DNA of 64,000 bases from CAYJFD01 sp964369605 (GTDB taxonomy: Bacteria; Bacteroidota; Bacteroidia; Bacteroidales; UBA932), in assembly GCA_964369605.1 (NCBI GenBank), contig CAYJFD010000007.1:1-64000 (forward strand). The letters are read 5' to 3'. Made by a program: the position numbers and the translations under genes. Below the pieces are notes generated by a model, which saw only the letters and a program-made list of their open reading frames with translations, had not been told where the DNA came from and did no database searches. Below are positions 7,666-14,870 of this stretch, in pieces; position 1 is the first letter of the stretch; each line of letters starts with the position of its first letter.

Positions 7666-8424
7666 ATGGCAAATTTAGAATCACTACAAGAAGATATCTT
7701 TACTAGGTATCAACATTATTTCAAAAAATTAGGAATTGATAATAATAGTGGGATTTGGGAAAATCAGGATACAAAATTAAGATTTGCAACTATGCCACAT
7801 ATTGGAAATGAATATCATAATGCAACTACAAAAATACTTTTTGTAGGAATGGATATTGGCAAAGATGAAAGCAATCAAGAAAATAAAATACAATCATTTG
7901 AAGAACGACACGATTCGCTATGTGCTAGACCAAGAAATCCACATATGTTTGGGACTTATATGGAGGCACTATATTTCCTTCGCCCACAAATATGGGATGC
8001 CGTATTTGAGCGATATAAGAATAGAACAAATCAACGAGCACTAGAATCAATATTAAAAGAGTATCCCGAAGTTTCAGAATTAGGGCGCTATTTTTCACTG
8101 ACAAATTTCCATAAATTTGTTACACTAGGAAGAATTACGCGATCAGGCGATGAGAATAGGCAAAATTATAATATCGCTGATCTTACTTACAAAATATTCT
8201 GTGATGAAGTCGAAATCTTAAAACCTAATATAATTTGGTTTCAAGGACATAAACTATCCTGCGAGAAATATCAAGAATTAGCAAATAATGGGTATGATGT
8301 TTATGTTGCATATCACCCTGCTGTAAGAGGACGTTGTATATTTGGAAGAAGGCCAGCATATATTAAATCTGTTATAGAAGATAGTACTGACCCAATCAGG
8401 CGAAAATACACTTCACAAAAATAA
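7666..8424 (+). CDS. Uncharacterised protein, possibly uracil-DNA-glycosylase-like fold
   Basis: A cytoplasmic protein of 252 aa with no signal peptide. Three segments resemble the UDG superfamily layout: a strand-loop KILFVGMDIGKDE where UDGs have motif A (VGxNPG), a central FSLTNFHKF block, and ILKPNIIWFQGH followed later by a YHPAVRG segment where UDGs have a His-Pro motif. The catalytic residues do not match any canonical UDG family, so this is only a fold-level suggestion. It ends exactly at 8424, the base before the right copy of the 183-bp repeat, and shares the insertion with the beta-barrel gene. A role in nucleic-acid metabolism or defence is speculation. Confidence 0.45.
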   Translation: MANLESLQEDIFTRYQHYFKKLGIDNNSGIWENQDTKLRFATMPHIGNEYHNATTKILFVGMDIGKDESNQENKIQSFEERHDSLCARPRNPHMFGTYMEALYFLRPQIWDAVFERYKNRTNQRALESILKEYPEVSELGRYFSLTNFHKFVTLGRITRSGDENRQNYNIADLTYKIFCDEVEILKPNIIWFQGHKLSCEKYQELANNGYDVYVAYHPAVRGRCIFGRRPAYIKSVIEDSTDPIRRKYTSQK

Positions 8425-8607
8425 TGCCTTCGTTTCTGAGCAAAGAGAATTCATAGAGTCTAGTAAAATTGACTACTGGATCTACGGACACTCCCATCGT
8501 AATATAGAGGCCAAATTAGGCCACACTACCCTACTAACAAATCAACTCGGCTACGTAGCCCACGAGGACTACAGCTCCTTCAAAAGAAACAAACACATCG
8601 AAATATA
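8425..8607 (+). pseudogene. Detached 3' fragment of the metallophosphoesterase (right repeat copy)
   Basis: This is the second copy of the 183-bp repeat: the final part of the phosphoesterase gene, including the YGHSHRN metal block, without a start codon or the N-terminal metal sites. After the last shared base the frame meets TAA (8606-8608) at once. It starts one base after the stop of the preceding gene. The near identity to 6377-6559 says that the duplication is recent. Confidence 0.85.
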
Positions 8608-8796
8608 AGCAAGTATTAGATACTCTCTATTTTCTTGATTATTTCTATTTAGTGCATAGTTATATGAACCTAAATCATAAATAGTAACTTCATTTTTATA
8701 CAAGCTCAGAATGTCTTTAAATGTGTCAATCGAAGGTACACCATTATTTCTATATGAAATCACAATAAAAAAGGGGAAGCGGACAGAAGTGGACAA
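8608..8796 (-). pseudogene. C-terminal remnant of an adenine-specific DNA methyltransferase
   Basis: The minus-strand frame reads FFIVISYRNNGVPSI, then DTFKDILSLYKNEVTIYDL, then YNYALNRN...REYLILA. This is the closing pattern of D12/Dam-type N6-adenine methyltransferases (a Ser-Tyr-Arg-Asn/Asp-Gly-Ile-Pro-Ser motif, a Val-x-x-Tyr strand, Tyr-x-Tyr-Ala-Leu, then a Leu-Ile-Ile strand). The catalytic DPPY and the SAM site are missing, and no ATG is in frame (only TTG). The recognisable part ends exactly where the 183-bp repeat begins. It is a truncated gene, probably the debris of a restriction-modification locus. Confidence 0.5.
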
Positions 8797-8802
8797 CGTT
8801 TT

Positions 8803-8855
8803 AAATTAAACACCCACTAAAGTATCATTTGAGATCTTTAGTGGGTGTTTAATTT
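8803..8855. terminator. Strong 20-bp stem terminator between the insertion and the phosphatase operon
   Basis: A perfect 20-bp inverted repeat (8803-8822 with 8836-8855) closes a 13-nt loop. The outer ends are AT-rich, which gives U-rich tails in both directions. It stands 19 bp past the stop of the phosphatase gene and should end that operon; it may work both ways. Confidence 0.75.
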
Positions 8856-8874
8856 GCTAAATATTATAGAAAGG

Positions 8875-9807
8875 TTATTTTGTTCTTAGTACAGTATTTA
8901 AAATCTTACCATTCTTATCTATAAAAAAGATTTTAAGGTCTTCTTCTGAGGCAGAGAATATGGAGAATCCTGGTTTATTACTGCAGAATTGAGTTCCTTC
9001 CACTGGGTTAACATCTCTAGATAGTGATGCAGAGCTATTCACTATGTATTCGATGTCAGAGTCTTCTCTTTTGATATGTTGGAAATTATGAATGTGTCCA
9101 CATATATATGCATCTACATTATATTTTCTTAGGATTGGATCTAATCTAGCTTGTAGATCTGTTCTTTCAGTCGGATTTTTATAAGTATCCGCATATATAG
9201 GGTGATGTCCCATTACTACTGTCCAAGTAGCATTATTATCTTTAAGTACATCTTCTATCCACTTTAATTGGTCCTCCATACTTTGTGAAGAAACATTACT
9301 GTATTTCTCTTCCTCATTACGATATTTGTCGATAAGTGGAGCCGTATCAATATAGAGTAATCTCAGTGTTGCTCCTCCTTCTAATTCATAATACTGAGTA
9401 TAATAGTGATCTTGCGCCCTCCAACGACGACTCACTTCCTTGTAATTAAAAAACGCCTCAGTATTTCCTTGCCATTCGTGATTTCCTAGTATCGCAAACC
9501 ATTCTATCATAAGCTCAGGATGAGAGTATATTAATTCATAGTTCGTCATCCATAGTGGGTCATTAACGCTTGTGATTCCATCAAAATGATGAATATCACC
9601 TAGAGCAGCTACGAACTCTATATCTACAGATTCAGCGATCTCTCCCATTTTTTCAGCTATAGGTTTTTGATCATAATAACCATTTCTGCCAAAGTCAGAA
9701 CCGATATAAAAGTTGAATCTATCTTCAGTCTCCTTTTCTAATTTATTAATTTGAGCAAAACCATTAAATGAGACTAAAACAGCTAGTAGTAAAATTATTT
9801 TTTTCAT
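8875..9807 (-). CDS. Secreted calcineurin-like (acid-phosphatase type) phosphoesterase
   Basis: After a signal peptide (MKKIILLLAVLVSFNGFAQ) the protein shows the metal-binding order of tartrate-resistant/purple acid phosphatases: GSDFGRNGY (Asp), GDIHH, GNHEW, MGHHPIY and GHIHNFQH. It should hydrolyse phosphate esters in the periplasm or at the cell surface. It is the last gene of a three-gene operon: a small exported protein, a TonB-dependent receptor (22 bp upstream), then this enzyme. The pairing suggests uptake linked to release of phosphate from an organic phosphate such as a sugar phosphate or phytate, but the substrate is inference. Confidence 0.85.
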   Translation of the reverse strand: MKKIILLLAVLVSFNGFAQINKLEKETEDRFNFYIGSDFGRNGYYDQKPIAEKMGEIAESVDIEFVAALGDIHHFDGITSVNDPLWMTNYELIYSHPELMIEWFAILGNHEWQGNTEAFFNYKEVSRRWRAQDHYYTQYYELEGGATLRLLYIDTAPLIDKYRNEEEKYSNVSSQSMEDQLKWIEDVLKDNNATWTVVMGHHPIYADTYKNPTERTDLQARLDPILRKYNVDAYICGHIHNFQHIKREDSDIEYIVNSSASLSRDVNPVEGTQFCSNKPGFSIFSASEEDLKIFFIDKNGKILNTVLRTK

Positions 9808-9829
9808 TTTTATCTATTAATTTATTTTA

Positions 9830-12622
9830 TTAAAAAGTAATTCTTAGGCCGATATTAAATCTTGGACCATAGAATTCTGATTGCATAGTTAATTCTTGAC
9901 TTCCTTGGTAATAGCGAAGAGGCTGATTCAGAAGATTAGTTGCATCAGCAAATAATACATATCTTTTTGCAAATGTGAAACTAGCATTAACATCTAAGTA
10001 ATTTACTGCTCCATAGTACTTATCTTCATATACAACATCACTAAATTCATCGATAAAGCTACTTGCATAGTTATATGATACACGAACACTAAATCTGTCA
10101 TTATCGTAATATAAGGATGCGTTTGCAATATGCTTAGGAGATCCAGGAAGAGATAGATTTTCATTTGATACTGGATTTCCGTTTATATCCTCTCTTTCGA
10201 TATTAAAATTAGTTATTCTTGATGCAGTATAAGTATAGTTAGCGTAAATTCCCATATCTTTTAATGCTGGTGCGATAAATGATAAATCTCGTTGTAAACT
10301 AGCTTCAAATCCTAATAGGCTTGCATTTCCCCCATTAATAGGAGTTTTCACCTTGTCATAAGTATGTCCATTTACAGTCTCATCTCTTAAAGTAGTCTCT
10401 ACGATAAAATCATTAATATCTTTATAATAGACACCTAAGCTGATTTGACCAAATTTTGGATAATAATATTCTAAACCTAGATCGATATTATTTGAAGAAG
10501 TAGACTCAAGACCTGGATTACCCATTTCTAACTCATTATCTGCTGTATTAACAGCCCAATAAGATATAACATCTTGATAGTCTGGGCGTGCAATAGTCTT
10601 AGTGTAAGAAGCTCTAAGGACTAGATTTTTTGAAGCATCATAACGTAGGAGTAATGAAGGAAGTATATCCCAGTAATTATTTTTTGTCTTTGCAGTCCAT
10701 GGAATATTTCCATCTTCCCAACCATTCATAGGGTCTTCAGAATCTAACATCACTCCCCTATTTTCTAAATAAGTTCCTTCTGCACGTATACCAGCTGTTA
10801 AAGAGAATTTATCACTTATTTTTTGATCAAAACGTACGAATGCTGAATATACATCTTCTCTAGCTTGATAGTTATCACCCATTTCTTCTGGGTTTAAAGT
10901 TTTATCAAAACTTGCAGAGTTTAGGTTAAGTGCACCTAGTGCCGTATTTGAAACAAAGCTACCTACTTTATAATTACCAGCTAAATAGTTTGCGCGTACA
11001 GGATTTGATAACTGTCCTAGCATATTACTATTGAAAGCTGCTTGATCAACTGGTGAATAATCATAAAATCTAATATCTACGTATTTCGTTTTACTAACTA
11101 CTTTACCACCTAACTTAACTGAACCAGTATTAGAACCTATTAAGATAGGAATATTATAATTTACACGAGCTTTAAGGTCTTCTTCTGCGATATTTTTATG
11201 TGACTCAGTTAGTTCATCTAGTTCATATTCACCATTTGTAATATCCATAATATCTGGATTTACAGCAGTTAGAATAGGTTGACTCATATTTGAATAATCA
11301 GGTGAGAATTGAACATCTTTTGTTGAATAAGCTATATAACGCTCATCTGGACGCTCCTCACTAGCTCTTGCATAAGATAAATTCCAGTCTAATAGTGAAG
11401 ATCCAAATATGTGTTCTCCATTTAGAGATAGATCAAGAGTCTGTTGACGTTCAAGACGAGTATTCTTTACATCCGATGAACCACCCTTTGTTTGGTAGAT
11501 GACTTTTTCTGCCATACCCGTTTCATCTATATCTTTTAATCTTAATCTATATCTATTTTCCCAGTCATTTCTACGGTTATAGATACCTTTAAAATCAATC
11601 TTATGTTTAAGGTTAAATTTATAATCCATAGATACTGAATAGCTCTGACGTTCTCTTTGAACATAATATTGACGAATCTGATAATCTGTAACATAATCAT
11701 TACCATTTTCGTCTTTTGCCCACTCGAATTCAGTATTATCTGAACCTATTCTATTATTTGAATATGAGGCAGCAACGATGAAACCTAATTTATTATTTAT
11801 TCTATCACCATAGGTAAAAGATCCATTATACTGAGGTTTAGCGGAGATAGCGTGTGTTCCTGTTCCTAAAGTAGCCGTAAAAATTCTTCCTGAAGGGCTA
11901 TTCTTTGTAATCAAGTTAACAGCGCCACCGATAGCATCTCCATCCATATCTGCTGTAACTACTTTATTTACTACTATGGTTTGAATCATATCTGAAGGTA
12001 CTAAGTCTAGCTGGACGCTACGTGCATCTCCCTCGGCCGATGGCATTCTGTTTCCATTTACAGTTACAGAACTAAACTGAGGAGATGTACCCCTCACTTG
12101 ACCGAAACGGGCCTCACCCTGATCATATTGAACATTAATTCCTGAAATTCGCTTCATAGCATCACCTATATTTGCGTCAGGGAAACGTCCTACTTGGTCA
12201 GCAGAAACAACATTTCTTAGATTGCTACTAGAACGTTGATAGTTCACTGCTCTTTGGTAACTTTGAAATCCAGCAGAAACTGAAGATTCATCTAATTCGA
12301 TATCTGATGCGTCTAATTTAAAGTTAAGCTCGACGGTGGTATTTTTCTTTAAAGTTACAGTTTTTTGAACTTCTTGATAGCCGATATAAACGACCATAAC
12401 CTCTACCTCTCCTTCAGGTAGACGAGTTATAATATAGTGTCCATCTACGTCAGTTGAAACACCTATTGTAGTTCCTTTTATTACTACAGATGCTCCAGGA
12501 AGGGCCTGTCCATCTGAATCTGTAATCTTTCCACGCAAAATAGAGTTGGCATTTTGGGCAGTTAAGGACATAGAAAATAATAAGCACATTATTAAATGTG
12601 CTGAAAAAAGTAATTTTTTCAT
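9830..12622 (-). CDS. TonB-dependent receptor with carboxypeptidase-like N-terminal domain
   Basis: A 930-aa outer-membrane receptor. It has a signal peptide (about 1-22), a carboxypeptidase-regulatory-like domain (about 25-105, ILRGKITDSDGQALPGASV), a plug domain (about 130-235) with ANIGDAMKRISGINV, GQVRGTSPQF and DADAIGG-like MDGDAIGGAVNL, then a barrel ending in LRITF. The plug motifs are those of the TonB-Xanth-Caul type, which in other bacteria import carbohydrates or organic phosphates. No SusD partner lies beside it, so it is not a SusCD pair. It sits between a small exported protein and a secreted phosphatase with short gaps (21 and 22 bp), so one operon is likely. Confidence 0.92.
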   Translation of the reverse strand: MKKLLFSAHLIMCLLFSMSLTAQNANSILRGKITDSDGQALPGASVVIKGTTIGVSTDVDGHYIITRLPEGEVEVMVVYIGYQEVQKTVTLKKNTTVELNFKLDASDIELDESSVSAGFQSYQRAVNYQRSSSNLRNVVSADQVGRFPDANIGDAMKRISGINVQYDQGEARFGQVRGTSPQFSSVTVNGNRMPSAEGDARSVQLDLVPSDMIQTIVVNKVVTADMDGDAIGGAVNLITKNSPSGRIFTATLGTGTHAISAKPQYNGSFTYGDRINNKLGFIVAASYSNNRIGSDNTEFEWAKDENGNDYVTDYQIRQYYVQRERQSYSVSMDYKFNLKHKIDFKGIYNRRNDWENRYRLRLKDIDETGMAEKVIYQTKGGSSDVKNTRLERQQTLDLSLNGEHIFGSSLLDWNLSYARASEERPDERYIAYSTKDVQFSPDYSNMSQPILTAVNPDIMDITNGEYELDELTESHKNIAEEDLKARVNYNIPILIGSNTGSVKLGGKVVSKTKYVDIRFYDYSPVDQAAFNSNMLGQLSNPVRANYLAGNYKVGSFVSNTALGALNLNSASFDKTLNPEEMGDNYQAREDVYSAFVRFDQKISDKFSLTAGIRAEGTYLENRGVMLDSEDPMNGWEDGNIPWTAKTKNNYWDILPSLLLRYDASKNLVLRASYTKTIARPDYQDVISYWAVNTADNELEMGNPGLESTSSNNIDLGLEYYYPKFGQISLGVYYKDINDFIVETTLRDETVNGHTYDKVKTPINGGNASLLGFEASLQRDLSFIAPALKDMGIYANYTYTASRITNFNIEREDINGNPVSNENLSLPGSPKHIANASLYYDNDRFSVRVSYNYASSFIDEFSDVVYEDKYYGAVNYLDVNASFTFAKRYVLFADATNLLNQPLRYYQGSQELTMQSEFYGPRFNIGLRITF

Positions 12623-12643
12623 TAAATTAAATTTAGAAATTGA

Positions 12644-13168
12644 TTAATATATCTCTACCAGTTTTACTTCATTAAAAAGTGTTATCTGGTTTTTTACATC
12701 TTTTTTTGATTCAGTTAGAAGTTCTTCAAAGGCATCTAAATCATCGATGTCAACCAACGATATAGCAACACGAAGAACATGGGCATAAGAATCTAAATCT
12801 TCAGTAGTTAATTGTTTTTGTTTTGATTTTTTTGTAAAATATTTCTCGATCGAGCGAACTGAAGAATAGATCTTTGGATGTTTTATTTGAATAGTTGTCG
12901 AAGCATCTCCCGAAGAAACTTGATCTTTCTTTAAATAAGTAGCTTTCATTAACTCTCTTAATGCTGAAATCTTTGGAGTAAACTTAGTATTTTGATACGA
13001 AGCACAAAGGTTATCTAACTCTGCTTCATTTACTGTAGAATAGTACTCCCATGTACTAGGAGATGAAGATGAATCAAATTTATCAGTGTTGGAGGCGTTA
13101 AGTGATAATTTAGAAACGACTAAAATAGCCAGAAGAACAGAAAATTTTAATACTTTTTTCGACATCAT
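12644..13168 (-). CDS. Small exported protein of unknown function, first gene of the phosphatase operon
   Basis: A signal peptide (about 1-25, VLKFSVLLAILVVSKLSLNA) is followed by a Ser/Thr-rich linker and a helical domain of about 120 residues rich in Lys and Glu (for example SIEKYFTKKSKQKQL). No lipobox or known domain is visible. It precedes the TonB receptor by 21 bp, which suggests a periplasmic partner of that receptor or of the phosphatase. I do not recognise the family. The start (tandem Met-Met) is supported by a -7 box 26 bp upstream. Confidence 0.55.
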   Translation of the reverse strand: MMSKKVLKFSVLLAILVVSKLSLNASNTDKFDSSSSPSTWEYYSTVNEAELDNLCASYQNTKFTPKISALRELMKATYLKKDQVSSGDASTTIQIKHPKIYSSVRSIEKYFTKKSKQKQLTTEDLDSYAHVLRVAISLVDIDDLDAFEELLTESKKDVKNQITLFNEVKLVEIY

Positions 13169-13193
13169 ATTATATTTTAATTATTTACGTCAC

Positions 13194-13201
13194 AAAAGTA
13201 T
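13194..13201 (-). promoter_or_regulatory. -7 box for the phosphatase/TonB operon
   Basis: The minus strand reads TACTTTTG, an exact TAnnTTTG, 26 bp before the first start codon. A second such box (TATTTTTG) lies at 13216-13223. No good -33 element is visible for either. Confidence 0.4.
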
Positions 13202-13274
13202 AACTACTATGTTACAAAAATATAACAGTTTAGTTAACAGTCTGTTAATCCAAGCTGCATAATTTCTATAAAGA

Positions 13275-13313
13275 CTTTGCGGCAGGTGCCAAAGGAGGGT
13301 TCCTGATGGTTGG
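13275..13313. other. GC-rich patch able to form two mutually exclusive hairpins
   Basis: Within the AT-rich gap between two divergent genes (13169-13456), this patch is clearly richer in G and C. One fold pairs CTTTG (13275-13279) with CAAAG (13290-13294). The other pairs CCAAAGGA (13289-13296) with TCCT (13301-13304) and TTGG (13310-13313). They share bases, so only one can form. I could not match it to a known riboswitch. It could be a leader RNA on either strand or a protein-binding DNA site. Confidence 0.25.
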
Positions 13314-13390
13314 TTTTGGATAACTACTAAATTATTGACATTTAATTAGTTGCATATTTTCAATATAGAAAAAGAACAAATAAACTTGTA

Positions 13391-13398
13391 TAGTTTTG
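13391..13398 (+). promoter_or_regulatory. Putative -7 box of eno
   Basis: TAGTTTTG fits TAnnTTTG and lies 58 bp before the enolase start. A -33 match is not apparent. Confidence 0.35.
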
Positions 13399-13456
13399 GA
13401 TTCTTAACTATATTGCAGGGTTAAAAACGTTATAATAACAAATTAAATATATAATT

Positions 13457-14758
13457 ATGCAAATCGTAAATATTCACGCTCGTGAAATACTTGATTCACG
13501 AGGAAATCCAACTGTAGAGGTTGAAGTACGTACCCTTTCTGGCGCTTTTGGCCGTGCTGCTGTTCCTAGTGGAGCTTCCACTGGAGAACACGAAGCACTA
13601 GAATTACGTGATGGGGATAAAGGTCGTTATCTAGGAAAAGGTGTTGAAAAAGCAGTTAGAAGTGTTAATGAAGTTATCGCTCCTGCAATCGTAGGCTTTG
13701 ATGTATGTGATCAAGTAGGTATAGATCGTGCTATGATAGAACTTGATGGAACAGCTACTAAGGCTAACTTAGGCGCAAATGCTATTTTAGGTGTATCATT
13801 AGCTGTAGCACACGCTGCTGCAAACTATTTTGGAATGCCTCTTTATCGTTATATTGGTGGAGTAAATGCAAAAACTCTTCCTGTTCCTATGATGAATATT
13901 ATCAATGGAGGTTCTCACTCAGATGCTCCTATCGCATTCCAAGAATTTATGATTCGTCCAGTGGGTGCGCCTACTTTCCGTGAAGCTATTCGTATGGGTG
14001 CTGAAGTTTTTCACGCATTAAAGAAGGTACTTCACGATCGTAATCTATCTACTGCTGTAGGTGATGAAGGTGGTTTCGCTCCTGCATTAAATGGAACAGA
14101 AGATGCTGTTGAATCTATACTTAAGGCTATCGAATTAGCTGGTTACAAGCCTGGTCGTAAGTCTGAAGGCGGTGATGTTTCTATCGCTATGGACTGTGCT
14201 TCATCTGAGTTCTTTGTGGATGGTAAATATGATTATTCAAAGTTTGAAGGAGAGACAGGTGCAAAACGTACTTCTGCTGAGCAAGTAGCATATTTAAAGG
14301 AGCTAGTTGACAAATACCCTATCGATTCTATTGAAGATGGTATGGCTGAAGGAGACTGGACTGGCTGGGAAATGCTTACAGCTGAACTAGGTGATCGTTG
14401 CCAATTAGTAGGTGATGACTTATTTGTAACTAATGTTGACTTCCTTAAGCGTGGAATCGAAACTGGATGTGCTAATTCAATTCTAATTAAGGTAAATCAA
14501 ATCGGTACTCTTACTGAGACTCTTGATGCTATCGAGATGGCTCACCGTGCAGGCTACACTAGCGTTACTTCTCACCGTTCAGGAGAGACTGAAGACGCTA
14601 CGATAGCAGATATTGCGGTAGCAACAAATTCTGGACAGATAAAGACTGGTTCTATGTCACGCTCAGATCGTATGGCAAAATATAACCAACTACTTCGTAT
14701 TGAGGAGGAACTTGGAGAGTTAGCTATCTATGGCTACGAAAAGATTTATCGTAAGTAA
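13457..14758 (+). CDS. eno: Enolase (phosphopyruvate hydratase)
   Basis: Converts 2-phosphoglycerate to phosphoenolpyruvate in glycolysis and the reverse in gluconeogenesis; cytoplasmic, Mg-dependent. The 433-aa length is normal. The N-terminal REILDSRGNPTVEVEV, the loop SGASTGEHEALELRD, GDEGGFAP, the metal ligands in AMDCASSEF, DSIEDGMAEGDW and LVGDDLF, and the catalytic lysine region ILIKVNQIGTLTET with SHRSGETED are all present. It is a single gene with its own terminator. Codon use appears more biased than that of its neighbours, as expected for a highly expressed gene. Confidence 0.98.
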   Translation: MQIVNIHAREILDSRGNPTVEVEVRTLSGAFGRAAVPSGASTGEHEALELRDGDKGRYLGKGVEKAVRSVNEVIAPAIVGFDVCDQVGIDRAMIELDGTATKANLGANAILGVSLAVAHAAANYFGMPLYRYIGGVNAKTLPVPMMNIINGGSHSDAPIAFQEFMIRPVGAPTFREAIRMGAEVFHALKKVLHDRNLSTAVGDEGGFAPALNGTEDAVESILKAIELAGYKPGRKSEGGDVSIAMDCASSEFFVDGKYDYSKFEGETGAKRTSAEQVAYLKELVDKYPIDSIEDGMAEGDWTGWEMLTAELGDRCQLVGDDLFVTNVDFLKRGIETGCANSILIKVNQIGTLTETLDAIEMAHRAGYTSVTSHRSGETEDATIADIAVATNSGQIKTGSMSRSDRMAKYNQLLRIEEELGELAIYGYEKIYRK

Positions 14759-14774
14759 TAGATAAATAATATAT

Positions 14775-14820
14775 AAAAAGCACTAAATATACCGATTATG
14801 GTAGAATTTAGTGCTTTTTT
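14775..14820. terminator. Terminator between eno and recJ
   Basis: A perfect 14-bp stem (AAAAAGCACTAAAT at 14775-14788 and its complement from 14806) followed by Ts ends eno. The A-run at its left side makes it usable for the converging recJ transcript too. Confidence 0.8.
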
Positions 14821-14870
14821 ATTTTAGATATATCAATATTTTGATCTCGCCTTTCTAACTTAGGGAACTA

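Noticed and set aside
8569..8796. 75-residue intact gene on the minus strand
   Set aside because: It has no ATG, its N-terminus is read from unrelated sequence, and its last 12 residues are the antisense of the duplicated phosphoesterase end. Only the middle resembles a methyltransferase tail.
13275..13313. Fluoride or TPP riboswitch upstream of eno
   Set aside because: A CTGATG string is present, but the conserved loop, pseudoknot partner and CTGAGA-type elements are not.
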